A stretch of DNA of 64,000 bases from Acidimicrobiaceae bacterium (GTDB lineage Bacteria; Actinomycetota; Acidimicrobiia; Acidimicrobiales; Aldehydirespiratoraceae). The DNA is taken from the NCBI GenBank assembly GCA_026708645.1, contig JAPOUM010000041.1:62001-126000 (forward strand), read 5' to 3'. Within the stretch, counting starts at the first letter, position 1. Every line of letters begins with the position of its first letter. The translations under genes were made by a program, and so were the position numbers. This document shows positions 43,348 to 51,884 of the stretch, in pieces. The notes beneath the pieces were generated by a model. The model saw only the letters and a list, made by a program, of their open reading frames with translations, did no database searches and was not told the origin of the DNA.

Positions 43348-44724
43348 ATGCGCCGAGTGGCGCGCAACCCCGCGCAAGCCGTGCCGATGGCCCGGTGGCT
43401 GGCGCGGGCGCTGCGGCTGCGGCTGCGGCGGCTGGCGGAACTGACGCGCCATCGGGCCGCGGGCCGCCACCGGCTGGCCGCATACCCGCTCGGGGCTCGG
43501 ATCGCCGCCGAAGGGCCGAGAGCCGCAGCAGTGTTCGCCGCCTCGGGGCGGGTGACGACCATGTCCCGCTGCGAGCACGCCGACATTCTCGTCGCCGACG
43601 ATCCCGTCGAAAACGAGGAAGCTCCCGACGGCGCCGCAGTGGTGGTGCTGTCATCGTCTGCTGCGCGACTCTCGGTGCCGGCTTTCGATCCGCTGAAGAC
43701 CAACCCGATCAACTGGAAGCCTCGGACCGCGAAGCCGATCCTCGCTTCGGATGCGACCGGCGAGACCGACCCGGTGTCGAGGGCCGCCGCTCTGGCGGCT
43801 CTCGCCGGCGCAGGCGCGGTGGTTCTCGTCGGCGACGACGACCGCTGCCTGCGGCCGATGCTCGGCTCGGAGCTGCACGATCTGATGGCCGACTCCGAGC
43901 GCATCGCAGGCGCCGACGCCCATGAGCTCGAGGCTGTCAGCATCGACATGCGGCGCTGCGCGCTGCGCGACCATTCTCTGCGGGCCCGCGCCCGCCAAGT
44001 GACAGCCGCTGCCAGACAGCGAGCCGACCCGCCCACCGTCTCGGTGCTGTTGGCCACCAACCGGCCTGAGCGCCTCGCTGCCGCGGTCGCCTCCGTCGCC
44101 GCGCAGAACTATCCCGCCGTCGAGCTGGTGCTGGCGACACACGGCGACGGCTTCGCCGCCGACAGCGTCGCCGCGGCCGTCGAGACTGTCGCAGCGCCGA
44201 CACGGGTGGTGCAGGTCGAGGCCGCCGAGCCTCTGGGGGGCGTGCTCAACGCAGCGGTCGCGGCCTCGACGGGCGAACTGCTCGCCAAGTTCGACGACGA
44301 CGACCATTACGGCGCCGACCACATCTGGGATCTGGTGCTGACGCACGAGTACTCGCAGGCTCAGCTGGTGGCCAAAGGAGCGGAGTACGTATACCTAGCC
44401 GGCCAGGATGTCACGCTGCGCATGTTCGGGCGGCGCGGGGAGCGCTACCTCAACTATCCCGGAGTGAGCGGTGGCGCCATGCTCGTCTCTCGCCACGACC
44501 TGGCCGCAGCCGGGGGCTGGCGGCGCGTCCGCAGCCAGGTGGACACCGGCCTGGCCCGCGACGTGACCCGCATCGGCGGAAGGATCTACCGCACCCACGG
44601 CCGGGGGTATCTGCGGGTGCGCCACGGCCGCGACCACACCTGGAAGATCCAGGAGTCGCACTTCACGGGCCGGGCCGCAGAGCGCCGCGAGGGGCTGGAC
44701 CTGGCCTTCGCCGGCATCGGGTGA
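43348..44724 (+). CDS. Modular glycosyltransferase: degenerate GT-B + GT2 (short paralog)
   Basis: 458 aa from ATG 43348 (GTG 43309, overlapping the previous gene, is possible). It lacks the N-terminal GT2 module of its neighbours. It starts with RLAAYPLGARIAAEG, then LSVPAFDPLKTNPINW and RRCALRDHSLRARARQV (CgeB-like end). The GT2 module has VSVLLATNRPERLAAAV, LAKFDDDDHYGADHIWDLVL and YLRVRHGRDHTW. This two-domain form is the usual actinobacterial arrangement, so the larger paralogs have gained a module or this copy has lost one. Same strand as both neighbours, so likely co-transcribed. Confidence 0.82.
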   Translation: MRRVARNPAQAVPMARWLARALRLRLRRLAELTRHRAAGRHRLAAYPLGARIAAEGPRAAAVFAASGRVTTMSRCEHADILVADDPVENEEAPDGAAVVVLSSSAARLSVPAFDPLKTNPINWKPRTAKPILASDATGETDPVSRAAALAALAGAGAVVLVGDDDRCLRPMLGSELHDLMADSERIAGADAHELEAVSIDMRRCALRDHSLRARARQVTAAARQRADPPTVSVLLATNRPERLAAAVASVAAQNYPAVELVLATHGDGFAADSVAAAVETVAAPTRVVQVEAAEPLGGVLNAAVAASTGELLAKFDDDDHYGADHIWDLVLTHEYSQAQLVAKGAEYVYLAGQDVTLRMFGRRGERYLNYPGVSGGAMLVSRHDLAAAGGWRRVRSQVDTGLARDVTRIGGRIYRTHGRGYLRVRHGRDHTWKIQESHFTGRAAERREGLDLAFAGIG

Positions 44725-44832
44725 CATTCGCCGACCCCAACGGTCTGCGGCTGATTCTCAAATGCAGTCTCAGCAGCAGCGGCGAAAACGTCGCCTGACT
44801 CGCGCAGGGCGCCAGGACGCTGAAGACGCTCG

Positions 44833-44838
44833 TAGTCT
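44833..44838 (+). promoter_or_regulatory. -10 element (TAGTCT) for leader ORF and third modular GT
   Basis: TAGTCT is 8 nt before GTG 44847, which starts a nine-codon leader ORF. Confidence 0.45.
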
Positions 44839-44846
44839 TCACGCCG

Positions 44847-44876
44847 GTGAAGAACGAAACACCGCCTTTTCGATGA
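44847..44876 (+). CDS. Nine-codon leaderless leader ORF (VKNETPPFR)
   Basis: GTG 44847 lies 8 nt after TAGTCT. It reads VKNETPPFR and ends in TGA overlapping the glycosyltransferase ATG 44873 (ATGA). The arrangement is the same as at 40312. Confidence 0.45.
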   Translation: MKNETPPFR

Positions 44877-47800
44877 GCGAGTCGCCCGGTCCGGCCGATG
44901 CGCGCGCCAACTATTGGCGGGCGCTGGATGTGACGCCGGTCGCAGCTTTCGAGCCGGTGCTGGGCGTCAGCGTGGTGATCCCCTACTACGAGGCGCCAGA
45001 AGCGCTGGAGTTGACTCTGGCCGCCCTCGAAACTCAGACCTACCCTCGTGAACTTTTCGAGGTCGTGATCGTCGATGACGGCTCGGCCGCGCCGCTCGCT
45101 GCACCCGAGAGCAGTCCTTTGTCCCTTCGGGTGCTGCATCAACAAGACCAAGGATTCGGCCTGGCCCGCGCCCGCAACAACGGCGCCCGCGCCGCTTCGA
45201 ATCCGGTTCTGGTGTTTCTCGACTGCGACATGATGCCCGAAGCCGGCTGGCTGACCGCGCACGCCCGTTGGCATCACGCTGCCTGTGATGCGGTGACGAT
45301 CGGGTTCAGAGCCCATACCGATGTAGCGGGGATCCACGCCGCCGACGTGCGCACCCGGGAAGGCTCGCTGCTGGACCTGCTGTCGGGACGCCCCTCGCAG
45401 CGGCCCGAATGGATCGAGGACCACATGTCCCGCACCGACGATCTCGCCACCGGAGACGACATCTTCCGGGTGGTCTCCGGCGGCAACTTGGGCGTCTCCA
45501 AAGAGTTCTATGAAACAGTCGGCGGCTACGACGAGAGCTTCACCCAATGGGGCGCCGAAGACATCGAGTTCGGATACCGCGCTCACACCCGCGGCGCACT
45601 GCTGATACCCGAACGCGACGCTTTCTGCTGGCATCAGGGCGAAGGGGCGACACCCAGCGAGGACGAGGTCGCGAGCCTCGAGTTGCAGCGGGCCAAGATC
45701 TCTCAGCTGATCGCGCATCCCGGCTTCAGACGGGACGGTCCGGGACGCAGTTTCACTGTGCCGCAATACGTGGTGACCCTGCGGACGCCCAAGTCCGGTG
45801 AAGTCGCGCTGCTCAAGACCGTGGAGCAGATCCTCGCCGGCAGCGTCCATGATCTGGTGGTTTGGATCGAGGCGCCGGACGCCGAAGACTCGACCTGCTC
45901 CGCAGATCACGAGAACGCGGACCTTGAGAAACTGAGACGTCTGCTGGCCGGCGATCCCCGGGTCCGTTTCGGCGCTGCGAACACCGCCATCGAAGCGTTC
46001 CCCGCGGCTGCCTTTCATGTGACCATGCCCGGCGACACCGTCGTGGGCCTCGACATAATCGCCAGGCTGCGCCAAGAGCTCGGAGACGGTCCGGCGGCTT
46101 CCACCGACCCGGTCGACCCTCAGGCCGGCGTGAGCATCGTGCGAGCCGGCGTGCTGCACCGCGCCGCTCGCCGTGGCATCGCCGTGACTCGATGCGAAGC
46201 GGTGGCGCCGCTCGATCCGGCCGCTTTGGATGTGACGACCGTGAAGCCGTCCGACACCGCCGCCGCGGCTTCGCAGAGACGGCTAAGCCTGCAACGGCTC
46301 GTCAAGCAGCTGCGACGTCTCACCAAGCGGCTGCGGCGCTCCGTCAGGCGGTCACGACGCTTCGGCAAGCGCAATCTCAAACGGATCGCTGCGGTCAACA
46401 GGTCGATCGCACGCGAAGCATCACAGATCCGCAGCGGCGCCGACGCCCGAGAGTTCAGCCGTTGGGCCTCTAGCAGCATCCGCGGGATCGCCGGCAAGCG
46501 CTTCAACGAGACCGAGCAAGCGCTCAGAGAGCGACGACAGGCACTCAGAGCTCGGGGGCAGGCTCACTACCGACTCGGCCCTGAGACGGCCACTGCCGGG
46601 CCTGTGTCCGACGCTGTTTTCGATGCGGCGACCGAAGTCTCCAAAACGCCCGACGCTCACACCCAGGTGCTGCTAGCCGACTCTGCCGGTCACGCCGAAG
46701 CCGCAAAGGGCGCAGCGAACCCCATTCTTGAGACGGTGCTGCTCAACGAGCTCGAACCGTCGGCGTCGGTTCCTGCTTTCGACGCAGAGAAATTCAACCC
46801 CGTCGGATGGAGCAGCACCTTCAGCAAATCCGCAACCACCGGCGCGCTGCTGCGGTTCGGTCTCGCCCCTGACCGGCTGCGCAAGCTGGCGAGAGCCCAT
46901 CATGTGACGGATTCCGCCGATCGGCACAGCGACACGCGCAGCCGAGCCGCGGCGCTGGCCGTTTTGGCGGCTTTCGGCGCTGTCGTCAGACTCGAACAAC
47001 CCGACGCCGACCTCGGACGCTTGCTGGGTGACGAGCTCTATTCGCTGATGCTCGACGAGCGTGTCGCCACTGCGGACGTCCACACCCGAGAAACGTTGAG
47101 CATCGCCATGCGCCGCTGCGCGCTGCGCGACCATTCGCTGAGGGCTCGTGCCCGGCAGGTGCTCGCCCCGACCCGGCATCCGGGCCCGGCTCTGCCGCTG
47201 GTGTCGGTGCTGCTGGCGACACGAAGACCGCACCGCGTCGAGGCTGCCGTGGAAGCGGTGGCCCGCCAGAGGTATCCGCGGGTGGAGCTGGTGCTGGCCG
47301 CCCACGGGGAAGGCTTCGACAGCGGCGCCGTCGACGCAGCGCTCGCCGGTGCCGGCTGCACGACTGCGACTGCTCGTGTGGCGGCTGAAGAACCATTGGG
47401 AGCGGTGCTCAACGCGGCGGTCAGCGAGTCGAGCGGGGAGCTGCTCACCAAATTCGACGACGACGACTTCTACGGCCCGCAGCATCTTTGGGATCTGGTG
47501 CTGGCGCACGAGTACTCGCGGGCCGCCCTGATCGGCAAAGCCGCCGAATACGTCTATCTGGCCGATTCGGACCACACCATTCACAGGTTCCGCAATCGTT
47601 CGGAGCGACGCTTCTCTGAGACCCTCGCCGGCGGAGCGCTGCTGATCTCGAGGCACCACCTCGACAGAGTGGGCGGCTGGCGGCCGGTCCCCGCCGGCGT
47701 CGACCGCGCCCTGATCAACGACGTCCGCAGCGCCAGACTGGGCACCTTCCGCACCCACGCATCGGGCTACCTGCTGACGCGCAACAAACAGGGTCACACT

Positions 47801-47884
47801 TGGCCCGCCGCGGACGCCTACTTCCTCAAGCAGGCCGACGAGGTGCGCGCAGGATGCGACCTGGCCTTCGCCGGGATCCTCTGA
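44873..47884 (+). CDS. Modular glycosyltransferase: GT2 + degenerate GT-B + GT2
   Basis: 1003 aa from ATG 44873 (the frame opens at 44762 without homology). It is the closest paralog of the protein at 40371: VSVVIPYYEAPEALELTLAA, VFLDCDMMPEAGWLTAHARW, SGGNLGVSKEFYETVGGYDE and GAEDIEFGYR in module 1. An Arg/Lys-rich coiled stretch (about 460-540) is followed by ASVPAFDAEKFNPVGW and RRCALRDHSLRARARQVL. The last module has LTKFDDDDFYGPQHLWDLVL. DNA identity in module 1 is visibly high, pointing to recent duplication or gene conversion. Its end overlaps the convergent PP-loop gene by about 59 nt. Confidence 0.85.
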   Translation: MSESPGPADARANYWRALDVTPVAAFEPVLGVSVVIPYYEAPEALELTLAALETQTYPRELFEVVIVDDGSAAPLAAPESSPLSLRVLHQQDQGFGLARARNNGARAASNPVLVFLDCDMMPEAGWLTAHARWHHAACDAVTIGFRAHTDVAGIHAADVRTREGSLLDLLSGRPSQRPEWIEDHMSRTDDLATGDDIFRVVSGGNLGVSKEFYETVGGYDESFTQWGAEDIEFGYRAHTRGALLIPERDAFCWHQGEGATPSEDEVASLELQRAKISQLIAHPGFRRDGPGRSFTVPQYVVTLRTPKSGEVALLKTVEQILAGSVHDLVVWIEAPDAEDSTCSADHENADLEKLRRLLAGDPRVRFGAANTAIEAFPAAAFHVTMPGDTVVGLDIIARLRQELGDGPAASTDPVDPQAGVSIVRAGVLHRAARRGIAVTRCEAVAPLDPAALDVTTVKPSDTAAAASQRRLSLQRLVKQLRRLTKRLRRSVRRSRRFGKRNLKRIAAVNRSIAREASQIRSGADAREFSRWASSSIRGIAGKRFNETEQALRERRQALRARGQAHYRLGPETATAGPVSDAVFDAATEVSKTPDAHTQVLLADSAGHAEAAKGAANPILETVLLNELEPSASVPAFDAEKFNPVGWSSTFSKSATTGALLRFGLAPDRLRKLARAHHVTDSADRHSDTRSRAAALAVLAAFGAVVRLEQPDADLGRLLGDELYSLMLDERVATADVHTRETLSIAMRRCALRDHSLRARARQVLAPTRHPGPALPLVSVLLATRRPHRVEAAVEAVARQRYPRVELVLAAHGEGFDSGAVDAALAGAGCTTATARVAAEEPLGAVLNAAVSESSGELLTKFDDDDFYGPQHLWDLVLAHEYSRAALIGKAAEYVYLADSDHTIHRFRNRSERRFSETLAGGALLISRHHLDRVGGWRPVPAGVDRALINDVRSARLGTFRTHASGYLLTRNKQGHTWPAADAYFLKQADEVRAGCDLAFAGIL

Positions 47885-49160
47885 GCCTGCGGAATTCCCT
47901 GGCGGCGCCGCGGCGCGCGGCAGCGAAGGCCGGCTCACGAGCTTTCGGTCGATTCTGATCCCAGGCCTGCAACTCTCCGACGTCGTCGGGTTCCATCGGA
48001 TCGAGATGTCGCAGCACCCGCTCACAGACGGTTTCGCGCCACTCCTCGGCGCACATCTCGAAGGTCCGCGCATTCACTCTCATCGGCCAGTCCGACCTGA
48101 TGTCGGGCAGGCCCCCGAGACGCGAGCGCACGAAACGCGGCAAACAGGCGGGATGCCGATCCCGCACATAGCTGTAGACGTGCCCGAAGTACAGGGGCCG
48201 CTTCTCGAGGTGGGCATGCACCTGCGTGCGGTCGTAAGGCGCCCAGTCGGGCGAGTGGTCCGAGTCGACCGCGGCGCGTATCACGTCGCGCCTGAAGCAT
48301 TTCAGGCATCTGCTGCAGGCGCCTCCCCGGTCGGCCATGCAATACACCACCTCGCCGGCGCGCAGCGCCTCTATGGAGAGCATCATCGTGAGCAACTCGC
48401 TGGCGCCGCAAACCGGCGAGAACATCGGTATTCCCACGGCATTGAAAGCGGACTGCCAATGGTTGCCGGTGATCCCGTTGTGAGCCCTGGCCGCGAAACG
48501 GTCGTAATACGCCGACCCGTTCCACAGCAGAGTGCTGCCGAGGTTGGATCCCGTGAGGATGATCCCGAGATCGAAGTCTGTGGCCAAAAGCAGCGAAGTC
48601 GCCGCCGCGCAAGTCCAGCCGTGCCAGCCTCCCGGGACTGACACGTAACGCTGGTTGGTGGTGACGACTCGGCCCTTCTCGGCGCCCATCCGGCGCACCA
48701 TGTCAGCCGAGCGCGACAGCACCAGCCGATCTTGGACGAGGTGCTCCTCGTGGACGATGAACGCTTCGGGGAACATCTTTCGCACCGCCGTCGAGTCGAT
48801 CCCGCCGCCGAAGGAGAGAGCCATCCTGGACCCCGAATACTCGTCGATGCTGTCGTCGACGTTCGTGAACTCCAGACGCGTCTCGAAATTCTCAGGCTCG
48901 AAGGCCTGCGCCAGACGCGGCGACACCGCAGTCGGGAACGTCACCCGGCGGCCGATGAACGGATAGAAGATGATCAGACAGAGCAGGCCCAGAAGATCGG
49001 GGTGAATCGACTCGACGGGATGCTCGAAGACGACGTCGCTGCCCGAGTATTCGATCTTTTGGCCGACCCCCTCTTGACGCTCGCCCTCGCTGCTGTCGCC
49101 GTCCTCGAAAATGGCGCGGAGCACCGTCCGGCGGGAATCGGCCTCGAACTCGAACCTCAA
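47826..49160 (-). CDS. PP-loop ATPase-like protein with QueC-type Cys cluster (resembles DUF6395)
   Basis: About 444 aa. MALSFGGGIDSTAV (about 113-126) is a variant PP-loop (SGGxDS) as in N-type ATP pyrophosphatases. GGWHGWTCAAATSLLLATDF and IILTGSNLGSTL follow. A Cys cluster YCMADRGGACSRCLKCFRRD (about 272-291; C-x7-C-x2-C-x2-C) resembles the zinc site of QueC. It may be an ATP-dependent amidating or ligating enzyme that modifies a sugar; this is inference. TTG 49160 is preferred because GGGGGAGAGGG precedes it at 5-6 nt; the longer frame to 49520 lies inside the flippase gene. It ends inside the convergent glycosyltransferase. Confidence 0.7.
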   Translation of the reverse strand: MRFEFEADSRRTVLRAIFEDGDSSEGERQEGVGQKIEYSGSDVVFEHPVESIHPDLLGLLCLIIFYPFIGRRVTFPTAVSPRLAQAFEPENFETRLEFTNVDDSIDEYSGSRMALSFGGGIDSTAVRKMFPEAFIVHEEHLVQDRLVLSRSADMVRRMGAEKGRVVTTNQRYVSVPGGWHGWTCAAATSLLLATDFDLGIILTGSNLGSTLLWNGSAYYDRFAARAHNGITGNHWQSAFNAVGIPMFSPVCGASELLTMMLSIEALRAGEVVYCMADRGGACSRCLKCFRRDVIRAAVDSDHSPDWAPYDRTQVHAHLEKRPLYFGHVYSYVRDRHPACLPRFVRSRLGGLPDIRSDWPMRVNARTFEMCAEEWRETVCERVLRHLDPMEPDDVGELQAWDQNRPKAREPAFAAARRGAAREFRRLRGSRRRPGRILRAPRRPA

Positions 49161-49213
49161 CGGAGCCCTCTCCCCCGACGACGCGCTCTTCGCTCGGCTA
49201 GTCGCTCGGACTC

Positions 49214-50518
49214 TCAGCGTATGTCGGTTGCGTACTGGTGGCGAAGCAGCCCGCCAGCCACCAGCGAACCCGCCGCCACAGCGGCCACCAGACCCAGTTC
49301 GACACGCAGGAACGGCGCCAAGTCGAGACTGACCACCACCGCGAACGCCGTGATCGCGGCGATCCAACCGAACACCGACAAACGCGAGTGATCCAACGCC
49401 ACCAGACCCAAAGCCAACGACAGCATCAGCATGAGACCTCCTCCGCTGGCGGCCAGCAGAGCCATGTCGTTGCGGGTCAGTTCGTCGCCGAACACCACCC
49501 GCACCACCCAGGGCCCGCACACCCAGGCCACAGCAGTGGTCAGGCCGGCCACAGCAGCCACCGCCGCAGTGATCTTGATCTGCATGTTGCGGAACCCGAC
49601 ACGGTCGCCCTGCCCTGCCAGAGTCGCCAGGCTCGGCAGCAGGCTGGCCTTCACCGCTTGGAAGAAGAACAGCGGCACGCGCGCTATCAGCATGCCGTTG
49701 AGGAAGACGCCGGCCGCATCCGCTCCCAGCTCGTCGCCGGCCACTATGTCCACCGCCACCGGCCCCACATTGAGAACGAACGCCTCACCGAGCGAAGCGA
49801 CCAGCAGGAAAGCCAGGCTGGGGCCGAGATCACGGTACGAGATCGGCGGGCCGGGGCTCACGAAAGGCCGGTCGGGGGCTGCCGCAGCCACCGCCGCTGC
49901 CACCAACGCGACAGCGATGGCAAGCCCGTAAGCGCCGACTGCGGCCACGCCGGCCGCGGCCAGAACCGCCACCAAGACCAGGCGCGCGCCGCCTTCGACC
50001 GTGAAATACCAGGCGTAGCGACCGAACAGGCGGCGACCGCCGACTACGCCTCGCACCAGTTGTGCCCCTGCGAAACCGCCCAGAGCCAGCACCAGAGCAG
50101 CCAGCAGCTCCGGGCGGTCGTCCAGCAGACCGTCCAAGCCGAGAGGCCACGCCGCCGCCAATCCGATGACGACCAGCAAGAACTGCGCCGCGCCCAGCTC
50201 AGCGGCGCGCCGCAGCACCGGCGCGCTTCCCACGCCTTGGCTGGCCCTCTCAGCGGTGGCTCGCGCCACTTCCTGTTCCAAGGGTTGGAACAATCCGAAG
50301 CCGCCGATGTTCACCAGAGCCCACAACACGGCCAGACTGCCGTAACCGTCGTCACCGAGAGCGCGCCCGGCTACCGCCAGATAGCCGTAAGTGGCGAGCC
50401 CGTTGAAGACCAGACCCCAGAGAATCGACGAAGTCCCGAGAGGCAGCAGGTTCTTGAGACGCCACCGGAATTGGTTCAGCAACTGTCCGATGGCCGCGGT
50501 CCTTCCAGGGTTCAGCAT
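49214..50518 (-). CDS. Flippase/oligosaccharide transporter-like membrane protein (MOP superfamily)
   Basis: 434 aa with about 12 hydrophobic segments. The N-terminus has GTSSILWGLVFNGLATYGYL and AVAGRALGDDGYGSLAVLWA, typical of Wzx-like flippases. YRDLGPSLAFLLVASLGEAF and AGVFLNGMLIARVPLFFFQA start the second half. Such proteins move lipid-linked oligosaccharides across the membrane. The gene lies 53 nt upstream of the PP-loop gene, at the end of the glycan locus. ATG 50518 has TAGACT only 3 nt upstream, too close for the usual leaderless spacing, so the true start may be slightly different. Confidence 0.85.
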   Translation of the reverse strand: MLNPGRTAAIGQLLNQFRWRLKNLLPLGTSSILWGLVFNGLATYGYLAVAGRALGDDGYGSLAVLWALVNIGGFGLFQPLEQEVARATAERASQGVGSAPVLRRAAELGAAQFLLVVIGLAAAWPLGLDGLLDDRPELLAALVLALGGFAGAQLVRGVVGGRRLFGRYAWYFTVEGGARLVLVAVLAAAGVAAVGAYGLAIAVALVAAAVAAAAPDRPFVSPGPPISYRDLGPSLAFLLVASLGEAFVLNVGPVAVDIVAGDELGADAAGVFLNGMLIARVPLFFFQAVKASLLPSLATLAGQGDRVGFRNMQIKITAAVAAVAGLTTAVAWVCGPWVVRVVFGDELTRNDMALLAASGGGLMLMLSLALGLVALDHSRLSVFGWIAAITAFAVVVSLDLAPFLRVELGLVAAVAAGSLVAGGLLRHQYATDIR

Positions 50519-50633
50519 CGGAGTCTAAAGCGAATGCCGTCAGGCGCCTTGCCGCCGGCGCCTCGACGCTTCACCGTCTCGCTGTCCCACCGTCTCGCTG
50601 TCTCGCCCTGCGGCAACGCAGGGCCGACGGCGG

Positions 50634-51794
50634 CTAGGTCAGGGTCGGCATGCAGAGGCCGTCGAGCTCGCGCACCACGATGCGGTCACGGTTGTCGTGT
50701 CTGACCTCGTTGGCGGGATCGGCTCGCAGCTTGAACTCGCGGAAGCTCATCTCCAGCGCGTCGAACACCAGCAGGCGGCCTCTCAGCGGGTCGCCCACAC
50801 CGAGGATCAGCTTGATGGCTTCCAGCGCTTGGACGCTGCCGACTATGCCGGGCAGCACGCCGAGCACGCCGGCCTCGGCGCAGCTGGGCGCCAGCTCGGC
50901 CGGCGGCGGCTCCGGCAGCATGTCGCGATAGGTGGGCCCGTCAAGTGGGTCGAACACGGTGACTTGGCCCTCGAAGCGGAAGATCGACCCGTGAACCACC
51001 GGAATGCCGAGCTTCACGGAGGCGTCGTTGAGCAGATAGCGGCTCGGGAAGTTGTCGGCGCCGTCGATCACCACGTCGTAGCCGTCGAGGATCTCCAGCA
51101 CGTTGTCCGCGCCGAGCCGCGTGTCGTATGTGACCACGTTGACTTCAGGGTTGAGCGCGGTGAGAGTCTTCTTGGCGGAGTCGACTTTGCGGTCCCCGAC
51201 CCTGTCGACGTTGTGCATGATCTGTCGCTGGAGGTTCGACTCGTCGACGACATCCATGTCGACCACGCCGAGGGTGCCCACGCCTGCAGCCGCCAGGTAC
51301 AGCGCCGCCGGAGATCCGAGCCCTCCGGCGCCGAGCAGCAGGATTTTGGCGTCGAGCAGCTTGATCTGGCCCTCCTCGCCCACTTCGGGCACCAGCAGAT
51401 GGCGCTGATAACGGTTGCGCTGGTCGTCGGTGAGGGTGCGGGGACGCTGCCAGTCGCGGCCTTCGTCCTTCCATTTGTTGAAGCCTCCGGCCATCGACGC
51501 CACCTCGCTGTAGCCCAGCTGCTGCAACGTCACCGCCGCGAAAGCAGAACGCACCCCGCCTGCGCACATCGCCACGATCGGCCTGGAGCGATCCGCTATG
51601 CGGTTCTCGATGCTGGACTCGAGCTGGCCTCGGGGGATGTGAACGGCGCCGGCGATGGCGCCTTGTTCGTATTCGTCTGGTTCGCGCACGTCCAAAAGAG
51701 TCCAACCGCTCCTCAAGAGCTCTTCGCCGGCAGCGGTGTCCACCTCGCGGATCTGCGACTTGGCCTGCATCAACAGGTCTCTGAAACTAGCCAT
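50634..51794 (-). CDS. Rhodanese-ThiF/MoeB fusion (sulfur carrier adenylyltransferase)
   Basis: 386 aa. An N-terminal rhodanese domain (about 15-115) has LLDVREPDEYEQGAI and active Cys77 in VAMCAGGVRS. It is followed by a ThiF/MoeB E1-like domain (about 125-375) with LLLGAGGLGSPAALYLAAAG, DVVDESNLQRQIMH, DGADNFPSRYLLND and Cys in PSCAEAGVLGVLPG. The CxxC zinc cysteines of classical MoeB (YRCLFP and the C-terminal pair) are missing; YRDMLPEPPP is present instead. The usual MoeZ order is E1 then rhodanese. It likely adenylates and sulfurates a ThiS/MoaD/CysO-like carrier. Start ATG 51794 has TAGGGT 6 nt upstream. Confidence 0.9.
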   Translation of the reverse strand: MASFRDLLMQAKSQIREVDTAAGEELLRSGWTLLDVREPDEYEQGAIAGAVHIPRGQLESSIENRIADRSRPIVAMCAGGVRSAFAAVTLQQLGYSEVASMAGGFNKWKDEGRDWQRPRTLTDDQRNRYQRHLLVPEVGEEGQIKLLDAKILLLGAGGLGSPAALYLAAAGVGTLGVVDMDVVDESNLQRQIMHNVDRVGDRKVDSAKKTLTALNPEVNVVTYDTRLGADNVLEILDGYDVVIDGADNFPSRYLLNDASVKLGIPVVHGSIFRFEGQVTVFDPLDGPTYRDMLPEPPPAELAPSCAEAGVLGVLPGIVGSVQALEAIKLILGVGDPLRGRLLVFDALEMSFREFKLRADPANEVRHDNRDRIVVRELDGLCMPTLT

Positions 51795-51800
51795 GACTAA

Positions 51801-51806
51801 ACCCTA
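51801..51806 (-). promoter_or_regulatory. -10 element (TAGGGT), leaderless start of rhodanese-MoeB gene
   Basis: Minus-strand TAGGGT, 6 nt before ATG 51794. Confidence 0.5.
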
Positions 51807-51884
51807 CCTGTCTTGTCAGGATTCAGCTACCGCCGCTGCCGGCGCGCGGCGGCGGGCGCCGCCTGCAGGCGGGGGCGGGCGCCT

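Noticed and set aside
42366-46159. Long minus-strand ORFs opposite the GT array
   Set aside because: Antisense shadows; the plus-strand frames carry GT2 motifs throughout.
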